Origin: Ignavibacteriota bacterium
GTDB lineage: Bacteria > Bacteroidota > Ignavibacteria > UBA10030 > SZUA-254
Direction: 5' to 3'
Assembly (NCBI GenBank): GCA_016212665.1
Contig: JACREZ010000006.1
Location: 1-64,000, forward strand
DNA length: 64,000 nt
Within the stretch, counting starts at the first letter, position 1; every line of letters starts with the position of its first letter. Positions 48,400 through 56,628 of this stretch are shown here, in pieces. The translations under genes and the position numbers were made by a program. The notes beneath the pieces were generated by a model. It saw nothing but the letters and a program-made list of their open reading frames with translations. It was not told the DNA's origin and ran no database searches.

Positions 48400-50079
48400 T
48401 CAGTACCCGAGTGCAACTCCTCCTTCTCTTCTGTCGGCTCCGCTCCAATACCAACCGGTGAGCGGGTCACGAAACAACGCCTCAACTTGTGCTAATGAAT
48501 AAGGTGGAAACATCATGTTGTGTCCTTTCGCTCGAAGATTTGCAATGACATCATTCGGAAGAGCATACGGTTCAAGCATCAAAGAATCAGGATACAGTTG
48601 ATGATGAAAGCGCGACTCGTTCACTGCACGCTCGACGCTCATCTTAAAATCAATCACGTTCACGATTGTTTGAAAGACAGATGTTATGATTCTCGGTCCG
48701 CCCCGAGCGCCGAGTGCAAGAAACGGTAGGCTGTCCTTCACAACAATTGTTGGCGCCATAGCGCTTACCGGTCGCTTTCCCGGTTCGATTGCATTCTTTT
48801 CCGTTCCGACAAGTCCGTACAAATTTGCAACTCCCGGTTTTGCTGTAAAATCATCCATGATGTCATTCAACAAGAAACCCGCACCGGCAACCGTTACTTT
48901 GCTTCCGAATAAATCGTTCTGCGTGTAGGTTACGCTCACGACATTTCCTTCTTCATCTGCCACAACGTAGTGCGTCGTGTTATCACTTTCTTTTGTTTGA
49001 AAAATTCCATGTTTGATTTTTTCAGCAGGAGTTGCATTGATTGAATCAATATCAAATTTCAATTGAGAAAGATAGAGTTGCGAAAGAAGTCGGTCGGTGG
49101 GAACAGAAACGAAAAGCGGGTCAGAGGCAAATTCGTACCGGTCGGCAAAGGCGCGCTTCATTGATTCCGTCATCAAATGAACGGAACGGGAAGAATGAAA
49201 CTCTGTCGAATCTAGTGTAAATCCTTCCAAGATGTTCAACATCTGTATCAAAGCAATTCCGCCGGAACTTGGCGGCGGCACCGAGAGAATTTTGTACCCG
49301 CGATACATTCCTTCCACTGGCTGACGAATTTCCACTTTATAGTTTTTCAAATCTTCCAGCGTGATAATTCCACCGCCTCGCTTCATTTCTTCAACAAGCA
49401 ACTTTGCTGTTTTCCCTTTGTAGAATTCATCGCTCCCGAACTTCTGAATGCGTTTCAACGTCGCTGCTAATTCCGGCTGACGAAATGTATCTCCTTCCAT
49501 CAGCAATGTTCCCTTTGGTGCAAACACTTTTGCAGTCGGGGGAAATTGAAGCATCGCATCTTTGTACCATTCTAAGTTTGATTCAAGTCGTCGGTCAACA
49601 ACAAACCCTCGCTCCGCAAGTTTGATTGCCGGCATGATAACATCCTTCAGTTTTTTCTTGCCGAACAATTCCAACGCTTTGGAAAATCCGGCAACTGTTC
49701 CCGGCACACCAACAGAAAGATGCCCGTTGATACTTTTATCAGAAACATTTCCAGAATCATCAAGAAACATATTACGAGTAGATTTTGCAGGTGCAGTCTC
49801 CCTGAAATCTATCACGGTCGCATTTCCATCTTTCGTCCTGATGAGCATGAATCCTCCGCCGCCAATATTCCCTGCTTCAGGGAACGTTACTGCAAGCGCG
49901 TACCCAACAGCGACTGCCGCGTCAATTGCATTTCCTCCTCGTTTCAATATTTCAATCCCCGCTTCCGATGAGTGTTGATTTGCGGAAACAACCATCGTAT
50001 GTTTCCCTCTCACCGCGGCGTACATGTTTAACGAAAAGATTCCAGCGAGAGTCAAACAAAGGAAAAATTTTTGAATCAT
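48400..50079 (-). CDS. ggt: Gamma-glutamyltransferase (glutathione hydrolase family)
   Basis: 559 residues. Signal peptide MIQKFFLCLTLAGIFSLNMYA. The Ntn-hydrolase core is complete: GGNAIDAAVAVGYAL and GNIGGGGFMLIR in the large subunit. The autoprocessing site is DNTTHYVVADEEGNVVS, where the first Thr of TTH (about 368) should be the nucleophile. AGAGFLLNDIMDDF and KRPVSAMAPTIV lie in the small subunit. It cleaves or transfers gamma-glutamyl groups in the periplasm or outside. CapD, which anchors or trims poly-gamma-glutamate in Bacillus anthracis, is of this family, and the pgs operon begins 5.6 kb downstream on the same strand with only one gene between. That suggests, but does not prove, a role in polymer processing. 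It lies after ssb, separated by a terminator. Confidence 0.93.
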   Translation of the reverse strand: MIQKFFLCLTLAGIFSLNMYAAVRGKHTMVVSANQHSSEAGIEILKRGGNAIDAAVAVGYALAVTFPEAGNIGGGGFMLIRTKDGNATVIDFRETAPAKSTRNMFLDDSGNVSDKSINGHLSVGVPGTVAGFSKALELFGKKKLKDVIMPAIKLAERGFVVDRRLESNLEWYKDAMLQFPPTAKVFAPKGTLLMEGDTFRQPELAATLKRIQKFGSDEFYKGKTAKLLVEEMKRGGGIITLEDLKNYKVEIRQPVEGMYRGYKILSVPPPSSGGIALIQMLNILEGFTLDSTEFHSSRSVHLMTESMKRAFADRYEFASDPLFVSVPTDRLLSQLYLSQLKFDIDSINATPAEKIKHGIFQTKESDNTTHYVVADEEGNVVSVTYTQNDLFGSKVTVAGAGFLLNDIMDDFTAKPGVANLYGLVGTEKNAIEPGKRPVSAMAPTIVVKDSLPFLALGARGGPRIITSVFQTIVNVIDFKMSVERAVNESRFHHQLYPDSLMLEPYALPNDVIANLRAKGHNMMFPPYSLAQVEALFRDPLTGWYWSGADRREGGVALGY

Positions 50080-50102
50080 AGTTTTGAATCGAACAGAAAT
50101 AA

Positions 50103-50146
50103 AAACGCGTACCGTGAAAGCAAGTCTTTGCGCACGGTACGCGTTT
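50103..50146 (-). terminator. Intrinsic terminator of ssb
   Basis: A perfect 14-bp stem (AAACGCGTACCGTG / CACGGTACGCGTTT) with a 16-base loop, followed on the minus strand by TTTATTTC. It lies between the ssb stop and the ggt start. Confidence 0.85.
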
Positions 50147-50165
50147 CAATAATTATGAAAGATAA

Positions 50166-50600
50166 TTAGAATGGTAAATCATCTTTTACCGATGGTGGTG
50201 GAGCGTAATTATCATCAAGTGGCGGCGGTGTTGGAGTTGAAACTCCGCTTCCGGATTCTCCACCTTTCGAATCAAGCATAATCAAGTTATCAGCAACAAT
50301 TTCTGTCGTGTAACGTTTTATGCCTGTATTTTTATCATCCCACGAACGTGTTTGAATTTTCCCTTCAAGAAAAATCTTACTCCCTTTCTTCAGATATTGC
50401 CCACAAATCTCTGCAAGTTTCCGCCATGCGACGATGTTGTGCCATTCAGTTTTTTCCTGAAGATTTCCACTTTCATCTTTCCATCGCTCGTTCGTTGCGA
50501 TAGAAAACTTAGCGACGGCAATTCCCGACGCTGTATAACTCACTTCAGGATCTTTTCCTAAGTGACCAATAAGTGTTGCTCTGTTTAATGAATATGACAT
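50166..50600 (-). CDS. ssb: Single-stranded DNA-binding protein
   Basis: 144 residues. OB fold with [50 protein letters not shown] and [14 protein letters not shown] flexible Gly/Pro-rich linker leads to the acidic tip DDLPF that recruits replication and repair proteins. GGGAG precedes the ATG, and a clear promoter lies upstream. Single-gene transcript with its own promoter and terminator. Confidence 0.97.
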   Translation of the reverse strand: MSYSLNRATLIGHLGKDPEVSYTASGIAVAKFSIATNERWKDESGNLQEKTEWHNIVAWRKLAEICGQYLKKGSKIFLEGKIQTRSWDDKNTGIKRYTTEIVADNLIMLDSKGGESGSGVSTPTPPPLDDNYAPPPSVKDDLPF

Positions 50601-50644
50601 TGGATTTCTCCCAATTAGTTTTAGATTTTGGATTTAATTTTTGA

Positions 50645-50675
50645 CAAAGATAGCAGTTTCATCAGAATTTGTCAA
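50645..50675 (-). promoter_or_regulatory. Promoter of ssb
   Basis: Minus-strand TTG (50673-50675, within TTGACA), 20-bp spacer, TATCTTTG (50645-50652). It matches the Bacteroidota-type pattern. Confidence 0.75.
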
Positions 50676-50698
50676 GCGAAAAGTGTGGAAAGTTGAAA

Positions 50699-51592
50699 TT
50701 ATTTTTCTTTTTCTTCGATGAACAATTTCTCCCTCTCATACTCAAACAACCCTTGTTTAGTAAGCACGAGTACTTTCTTTTTTGTAAAAATTGCTTCAAC
50801 TGCCTCACAAAGAACATTTTTAATACTTTTGCTTAACGAACTGTCCACTTCAAACTTCCCAAACAAATTAAGCCTGCAACTATCAACCACAACAAGATTT
50901 TCTTCACAAAGCCCAATCGCCTGAAGTTGAGCAAACATGTTTTCAGGATACGTTAGTACGTAATTCCCGAAAATATCAAACACAACGATTGCGTTACCAT
51001 CAAGAACATATACTTTATCATCGTCTGAGATTCTCATCTTTCGGGGATTTTGCAAACGTCCTTTCCCTGCATCAATACCACCAAAGGTTCTTTCAACTTC
51101 ATCACCTTTCAGTTTGATGATGCGAATGTTTTCTCCGTCTATAATGTATAGCGCGCCGAATCTATCAACCGCGACACTTGCCGGATAACCAAATCGTCTG
51201 TTTTGATTTTCTTCATCCCGCAAACTCAGAGTTGAAACGTAATTGAGATTTCTATCAAATCGTTGAATGCGATGATTGCCATAATCAGCGACATAAATAT
51301 CAAGTCCGTTTGATGTAAAAATATCGGAAGGTTCGTCGAAAGAATCATTGCTCCATCCCTGCCCGCCAATTTTGTGAATGAGTTTTCCTTCGGGAGAAAA
51401 TTTACATACTTCGCTCGTCCCTTTATCAAGCACAAAAATATTTCCCGACGGGTCAACAGTCGAAGCAACCGCATCCTGAAACTTTCGCTCGAAAAGATTT
51501 TCTCCGCCTGATTGCTTCTGCGAAAATATCAACCCATAGAAACAACCATAACCAAAGCAAAGGTATAACAATATTTGATAAAATTTATTCAC
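50699..51592 (-). CDS. Exported NHL/six-bladed beta-propeller protein
   Basis: 297 residues. N-terminal signal-like segment (ILLYLCFGYGCFYGLIFSQ). NHL-type blades follow: STVDPSGNIFVLDKGTSEVCKF, then SDIFTSNGLDIYVADYGNHRIQRFD, then ASVAVDRFGALYIIDGENIRII, then RKMRISDDDKVYVLDGNAIVVFD (each quoted in part: NIFVLDKGTSEVCKF, DIYVADYGNHRIQRFD, ALYIIDGENIRII, KVYVLDGNAIVVFD). The propeller probably closes with a shorter sixth blade. No sorting domain and no catalytic motif. Such proteins are often binding modules. Neighbours give no hint of its role. Confidence 0.75.
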   Translation of the reverse strand: MNKFYQILLYLCFGYGCFYGLIFSQKQSGGENLFERKFQDAVASTVDPSGNIFVLDKGTSEVCKFSPEGKLIHKIGGQGWSNDSFDEPSDIFTSNGLDIYVADYGNHRIQRFDRNLNYVSTLSLRDEENQNRRFGYPASVAVDRFGALYIIDGENIRIIKLKGDEVERTFGGIDAGKGRLQNPRKMRISDDDKVYVLDGNAIVVFDIFGNYVLTYPENMFAQLQAIGLCEENLVVVDSCRLNLFGKFEVDSSLSKSIKNVLCEAVEAIFTKKKVLVLTKQGLFEYEREKLFIEEKEK

Positions 51593-51599
51593 GATTCAA

Positions 51600-51690
51600 A
51601 TAATAATTATCAATTCACTATTGACAATTCACTATTCACAATTCACCATTCACAATTTTGAGAATACAAATCACCACTTACTAATCACCA
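51600..51690. repeat. ATTCACAATTCAC word repeats
   Basis: CAATTCACTATTGACAATTC is followed by ACTATTCACAATTCACC and, further on, ACTTACTAATCACCACTCAC. These are imperfect direct repeats of about 10 bp in the gap after serA. Confidence 0.75.
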
Positions 51691-51694
51691 CTCA

Positions 51695-53269
51695 CTAAAG
51701 AGAGACCATCTTCACACCAACAACTCCATCAACGCCCGCTATTTGATTCATCACGACTTGAGAAACAGGCGAATCAATACTCATGATAGTCAGCGCTTGT
51801 TTCCCTTGTTCGAATCTTCCGAGCGAAACTCCTGCGATGTTGATGCTTGCGCCGGCAAGTATCGAACCGACTGCCGCCAACATACCGGGCTTGTCTTCGT
51901 TGTAGTAAATCAACAGATGCCCTTCCGGCTTGATTTCAAAATAGAATCCATCCATCTTTACAATTCTGATGTTTTTGCCAAAGACCGTTCCGGCAAAACT
52001 TCGCTTTTCCTTATCAGTTTCATAAGAAACGGTCAACAATTGATTATACACTTCGTGGTCTTCTTCCCGACTGAGATTGACATTCAACCCGCGTTCTTTT
52101 GCAATCAACGGGGCGTTGAGATAATTCACCGGTTCATCAAGCATCGTCTCGAGCAACCCCTTTAACATTGCCGCAGTCAGCGCAGTGCTTGATTCACTCA
52201 GCATCGTTCCGTTGGTTTGAAGTTTCAGTGTGTAGAGTTTTCCCTGCATGAGTTGCGCCGTCAGTTTTCCCATCTTCTCTGCAAGTGTCAGATAGGGATG
52301 AAGTTCCACTCGCATCGCCTGACGGAATATATCTGCGTTCACGCTTCCGACAATATCTTTTCCCTTCAACACATCGGCAACTTGCCGCGCAATTTCAACT
52401 GCGACCTTTTCCTGTGCGTCTTCTGTTGATGCGCCGAGATGCGGAGTCACAACGACATGCGGATGTTTTACCAATGGACTTTCTGTCGGCGGTTCTTTTT
52501 CATACACATCGAGCGCGGCGCCTGCAACGATGCCCACATTCAACGCATCAAGCAACGCCTGTTCGTTGATGATTCCTCCTCGTGCGCAGTTGACAAATCG
52601 AACACCTTTCTTACACATCGCCAATGCGCGTACATCAATTAGATTTCTTGTCTCGTTGGTAAGCGGTGTATGAACCGTAATGAAATCAGACCGGCGAAGC
52701 AATTGGTCGAGGTCAACCAACTCGAATCCCATTTTCGCCGCGACTTCGGGGGCGAGAACAGGGTCGAACGCAATCACTTTCATCTCGAAACCGAGACATC
52801 GCCTTGCAACTTCCTTCCCGACTTTCCCAAGACCGACAACGCCAAGCGTCTTTCCGCATAACTCAACACCGACATATTTCTTCCGCTCCCATTTTCCTTC
52901 TCTCATACTTTGATGCGCCTGCGGAATATTTCTCGCCATCGCCATCAACAAAGAAATTGTATGCTCAGCAGTAGAAACTGTGTTACCGCCCGGAACATTG
53001 AGAACGATAATTCCTTTTCGCGTCGCCGCGTTGATGTCAATGTTATCAACTCCCGTTCCTGCCCGTCCGATTACTTTCATGTTTGATGCGTTCGCAAGAA
53101 CGTCGGCAGTTACTTTCGTCGCGCTTCGTACTACCAACGCCGAATAATTTCCAATAGATTGCTTCAATTCCTCCGCAGTCATCGTTGGCTTGAAATCAAC
53201 TTCAAATCCCTCCGATTTCAGGATTTCTACACACTTTTCTTCTATTGGTTCTGAAATTAAGACTTTCAT
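51695..53269 (-). CDS. serA: D-3-phosphoglycerate dehydrogenase
   Basis: First step of serine synthesis: oxidises 3-phosphoglycerate to 3-phosphohydroxypyruvate with NAD+. 524 residues, the long form. Substrate domain with VVRSATKVTADVL and VIGRAGTGVDNID. NAD domain with GVVGLGKVGKEVARR, the catalytic Arg in NCARGGIINE, Glu in YEKEPP and His in TPHLGAST. Then an intervening domain, and a C-terminal ACT domain (LLIYYNEDKPGMLAAVGSIL) that may sense serine. It follows the class V aminotransferase gene; together they cover the first two steps of the phosphorylated serine pathway. Confidence 0.96.
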   Translation of the reverse strand: MKVLISEPIEEKCVEILKSEGFEVDFKPTMTAEELKQSIGNYSALVVRSATKVTADVLANASNMKVIGRAGTGVDNIDINAATRKGIIVLNVPGGNTVSTAEHTISLLMAMARNIPQAHQSMREGKWERKKYVGVELCGKTLGVVGLGKVGKEVARRCLGFEMKVIAFDPVLAPEVAAKMGFELVDLDQLLRRSDFITVHTPLTNETRNLIDVRALAMCKKGVRFVNCARGGIINEQALLDALNVGIVAGAALDVYEKEPPTESPLVKHPHVVVTPHLGASTEDAQEKVAVEIARQVADVLKGKDIVGSVNADIFRQAMRVELHPYLTLAEKMGKLTAQLMQGKLYTLKLQTNGTMLSESSTALTAAMLKGLLETMLDEPVNYLNAPLIAKERGLNVNLSREEDHEVYNQLLTVSYETDKEKRSFAGTVFGKNIRIVKMDGFYFEIKPEGHLLIYYNEDKPGMLAAVGSILAGASINIAGVSLGRFEQGKQALTIMSIDSPVSQVVMNQIAGVDGVVGVKMVSL

Positions 53270-53281
53270 TGTTTCTTTTGG

Positions 53282-53412
53282 TTACGGGTTTGAGGTTCGA
53301 GGTTTGGGTTTTGAGTTTTTCGATTTTTGTTAAGGTATCACAAGATCCACAAATGACAAATGACAAATGACTATTGACAACTCAGCGCTCACTGCTCAGT
53401 GCTCACCGCTCG
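53282..53412. repeat. Word repeats between serA and the aminotransferase
   Basis: GGTTTGAGGTTCGAGGTTTG (about 53287-53306), AAATGACAAATGACAAATGA (about 53350-53370) and CGCTCACTGCTCAGTGCTCA (about 53384-53403): three different short direct repeats in one gap. The last runs into the aminotransferase stop region. Confidence 0.7.
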
Positions 53413-54489
53413 AATCTCCTTTAAAGTCATTTCCAACGCGGAAATAACAGAGAGAACATCGAAATCATCATAATATCCAAGGTGAGAAATGCGGAAAATT
53501 TTTCCTTTCATCTCACCCTGTCCGCCTGCGAGTGTGAAACCGTATTTTCCTTTTATGATTTTTGTGAACTGCTTCTCGTCAATTCCATCCGGGAAACAAA
53601 CTGATGTCAGCGCGTTCGATGGAGATTCAGCAAACAGTCTCAGCCCGAGTTTCTTGCAACCATCACGAACTGCATTCGCAAGTCGTTGATGACGCGCCCA
53701 CACATGTTCAATTCCTTCATCGCGAATCATTTGCAGTGCAACATCAACTCCGATGATGAGAGAAACAGCGGGAGTCCACGGCGTTCCTTCTCCGGTGATT
53801 GCCTTCTTCGCCTTCTTCAGACTGAAATAAAATTTCGGCAACTTCGATTCTTCAATTGATTTCCACGCCCGTTCGCTGACTGCTATAAACGCAAGTCCGG
53901 GTGGAATCATCAATCCTTTTTGAGAGCCGGTGAGAACTATATCAAGTCCCCATTCGTCCATTCGCATTTCGAGCGAGCCGACGGATGTAATTCCATCAAC
54001 CACAATCAACGCGTTGGAAACTGCACGAACTTTTTGTGCAATCGTTTTAATATCCGTCGCAACGCCGGTTGATGTTTCGCTATGTGTGAGAAACACAACT
54101 TTTATTTCCGGTCGTGCCTGTAGCCGTTTGATGACTTCATCCGGAGTTACTGCTTTTCCGTACTCGATTTTTATTTCTTCTGTTTGAATACCGTATGCTT
54201 TACAAATTTCTCCCCACCGTTCACCAAACTTTCCCGCGTTCACAAACAGCGCAACGTCATTCGGTGAAAGTAAATTACAGACAGCCGCCTCCATCGCTCC
54301 TGTGCCGGAACTCGTCAGCGTGTACACCATCTGTTGCGTTTGGAATAAATATTTCAAGTTCTCATTTACACGGTCAAATATCTCGATAAACTCAGGATGA
54401 CGATGATGAATCATCGGTTGAGCCATTGCAAGCATCACCTGCTCAGGAACCGGCGTCGGACCGGGAGTGAATAATCGTTTCTTGTACAT
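53389..54489 (-). CDS. Class V aminotransferase (alanine/serine-glyoxylate or phosphoserine type)
   Basis: 366 residues, PLP fold type I. N-terminal TPGPTPVPEQVMLAMAQPMIHHR is typical of the SgaA/AGXT branch (quoted in part: TPGPTPVPEQVMLA). YTLTSSGTGAMEAAV holds the cofactor phosphate, VVDGITSVGSLEM the conserved Asp, and TGSQKGLMIPPGL the lysine that binds PLP. C-terminal RISHLGYYDDFDVL is also typical. It lies directly upstream of serA, so it probably acts as the phosphoserine aminotransferase in place of a classical SerC; such a broad-specificity enzyme is known in some archaea. The name by family alone would be alanine-glyoxylate aminotransferase. Confidence 0.85.
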   Translation of the reverse strand: MYKKRLFTPGPTPVPEQVMLAMAQPMIHHRHPEFIEIFDRVNENLKYLFQTQQMVYTLTSSGTGAMEAAVCNLLSPNDVALFVNAGKFGERWGEICKAYGIQTEEIKIEYGKAVTPDEVIKRLQARPEIKVVFLTHSETSTGVATDIKTIAQKVRAVSNALIVVDGITSVGSLEMRMDEWGLDIVLTGSQKGLMIPPGLAFIAVSERAWKSIEESKLPKFYFSLKKAKKAITGEGTPWTPAVSLIIGVDVALQMIRDEGIEHVWARHQRLANAVRDGCKKLGLRLFAESPSNALTSVCFPDGIDEKQFTKIIKGKYGFTLAGGQGEMKGKIFRISHLGYYDDFDVLSVISALEMTLKEIRAVSTEQ

Positions 54490-54499
54490 CTCTTTCTTT

Positions 54500-54755
54500 C
54501 TATTTCGAATTGCGAATTGTCAATTTCGAATTATTTCGTCTTTGTTTTTTTACTTTGTTTTTTCTTGCCTGACGGAGTTACATTTGATACGCAGGAAGGT
54601 CATTCGTCATTAGTGATTAGTGAGTGGTGAATAGTTAGTGGTGAGTGAACATTGGTTTGAATTAAGTCCACACCTTACCGCTCTACGCTCTACGCTCTAA
54701 ACTCTATGCTCTCATCTACTCAACTTCTCATCTACTCAACTACTCAAAATCTCAA
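54500..54755. repeat. Dense word-repeat gap
   Basis: CGAATTGCGAATTGTCAATT (54504 on), GATTAGTGAGTGGTGAATAG (54613 on), CGCTCTACGCTCTACGCTCT (about 54679 on) and repeated CATCTACTCAACTT (54713 on). Four unrelated short tandem repeats stand in one 265-bp gap with no gene. Confidence 0.75.
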
Positions 54756-56432
54756 CTACTTCTGATAAACAATCTTCCCCGCCACAATAGTCATCTCCAC
54801 TTCCGATGATAGAATCTCTGCAGGCGAAACGGTCATAATGTCGTTCGAGAGAATTGTAAAGTCTGCAAGTTTACCAACTTCAATCGTTCCTTTTTGATGT
54901 TCTTCAAACGAACCGAATGTTGCCCACTGACTGAAACTTCGAGCCGCTTCTTCACGAGTCATTTTCTGTTCACGATGCCAACCGTCGGCGGGATAACCTT
55001 TCACATCGCTTCGGGTCGCCGCCGCGTAGAAGCCGAGAAGCGGATTCACACTTTCAACAGGAAAATCCGAGCCGCCGATGATTTTATTTCCTTCTTGAAT
55101 CAATGAACGCCACGCGTATGCATATTTCACACGCTCCGCCCCAAGCCGCTCCTCCGCCCAATACATGTCGGATGTTGCGTGAGTTGGTTGCATCGAGGGA
55201 ATAATTCCTAACTGAGCGAATCGGGGAATATCCGTTGGCGAAAGCACCTGACAATGTTCGATGCGCCATCGCGGCGACGGAGTTTCTTTTGGTAAATCCT
55301 TCAGCACAGATTCATACACATTCAGCGCTATGTTGTTTCCTCTGTCTCCTATCGCATGTGTGCAGACCTGAAATCCTCTCGCGTACGCTTGTTGACAAAT
55401 TAATCGAAGTTGTTCTTCTGTCGTTACAGTCAATCCGCTGTTTCCCGGTTCATCAGAATACTCTTCCAGCAAAGCCGCACCGCGTGAACCAAGAGCGCCA
55501 TCCATATACATTTTGATTCCACGAATGGTGAGTAAATTTCCGTACCCAATTTCCGGACCTTTTTTCTGATATTCATTCCACGTTTCCCCCGCGCCATCAA
55601 TTAGCGCGTAAATCCGAATCGGGCATTTTCCTTCATCAATTATTTTCTTCATCACCCGTATTGTCTGAAGTCCAACTCCCATGTCATGCACTTGCGTCAA
55701 GCCGAGACTTGCACATTCGTTCAGTGCGGCAAGAAGTCGCTGTTCGACTTCTGCATCGGTCAATGGCGGAACAACATTCGTAATCATATCCATTGCGTTA
55801 TCAATCAAAATTCCTGTCGGTTCTCCGTTCGCACTGCGATGAATTTTTCCGCCAACAGTATCTTGTGTTGCTGAGGTGATGTTTGCAAGTGTCAGCACAT
55901 TGCTGTTCACCCATGCCGCATGTCCGTCAACACGACGAAGCATCACGGGATTGTTCGGCGCAACTCTGTCAAGCAATTCCTTGTTCGGAAACATTTTCAC
56001 ATCCCAATCATTTTGGTCCCAACCCCGACCGATAATCCATTGTCCGGCGGGAATTTCCTGCGCACGTCGTCCAACCATGTCGGCAATTTGTTCGGCAGAA
56101 GTTGTTCCCCGCAAATCGAGATTGACAATTCGTCCCCCTTCACCGAGAATGTGCGCGTGTCCATCAATCAATCCGGGCATAATAGTTTTGCCTTGCAAAT
56201 CAATCGCCATCACTCCTTTGAATTGCTTCATCAACTCGCCGGTCGAACCGACCGCAACAATCCGCTCGCCTCTGATAGCAACTGCTTGAGCCACTGTGTT
56301 TCGTTCATCAAGCGTATAAACTGCGCCATTCACCAACAACATATCAGCGCTCCTCTGCCCCGTTCGGACAACAAAATAGAACGTGCCGAGCATGACGATG
56401 GCAAACAACATTGCAAGTATTTTTTGATTCAT
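54756..56432 (-). CDS. Exported amidohydrolase-3 family protein (YtcJ-like)
   Basis: 558 residues. An N-terminal membrane segment or signal anchor (ILAMLFAIVMLGTFYFVV) is followed by the small beta-sandwich (DMLLVNGAVYTLDERN). The metal-dependent barrel has the HxH motif PGLIDGHAHILGEGG, QVCTHAIGDRGNN and WRIEHCQVLSPTDI, and IIGGSDFPVESVNPLLGFYAAATR (quoted in part: GGSDFPVESVNP). The domain closes with GTIEVGKLADFTILSNDI. It hydrolyses an amide or related bond; the substrate is unknown. AGGAA precedes the ATG and a textbook promoter lies 40 bp upstream. Confidence 0.88.
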   Translation of the reverse strand: MNQKILAMLFAIVMLGTFYFVVRTGQRSADMLLVNGAVYTLDERNTVAQAVAIRGERIVAVGSTGELMKQFKGVMAIDLQGKTIMPGLIDGHAHILGEGGRIVNLDLRGTTSAEQIADMVGRRAQEIPAGQWIIGRGWDQNDWDVKMFPNKELLDRVAPNNPVMLRRVDGHAAWVNSNVLTLANITSATQDTVGGKIHRSANGEPTGILIDNAMDMITNVVPPLTDAEVEQRLLAALNECASLGLTQVHDMGVGLQTIRVMKKIIDEGKCPIRIYALIDGAGETWNEYQKKGPEIGYGNLLTIRGIKMYMDGALGSRGAALLEEYSDEPGNSGLTVTTEEQLRLICQQAYARGFQVCTHAIGDRGNNIALNVYESVLKDLPKETPSPRWRIEHCQVLSPTDIPRFAQLGIIPSMQPTHATSDMYWAEERLGAERVKYAYAWRSLIQEGNKIIGGSDFPVESVNPLLGFYAAATRSDVKGYPADGWHREQKMTREEAARSFSQWATFGSFEEHQKGTIEVGKLADFTILSNDIMTVSPAEILSSEVEMTIVAGKIVYQK

Positions 56433-56470
56433 GGAAGATTCCTGACATGATAAGTGGAATTAAAGGCGAG

Positions 56471-56501
56471 CAAATATAGGAGTTTCTGAAAACAATGCAA
56501 A
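56471..56501 (-). promoter_or_regulatory. Promoter of the amidohydrolase gene
   Basis: Minus-strand TTTG (56498-56501), 19-bp spacer, TATATTTG (56471-56478): a full match to TTTG-N19-TAnnTTTG. Leader of roughly 35 bases. Confidence 0.78.
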
Positions 56502-56628
56502 AGGAAACATGAAAAAGGGAAAAATATCTTTGCCTATTTTCTTTCGTTCTCTGCATTTTGTAGGATAGCCAATGATTACTTCTGTACTTCACATATTCCC
56601 TCGTCCTTATTAGTTTGTAAAATAATAA

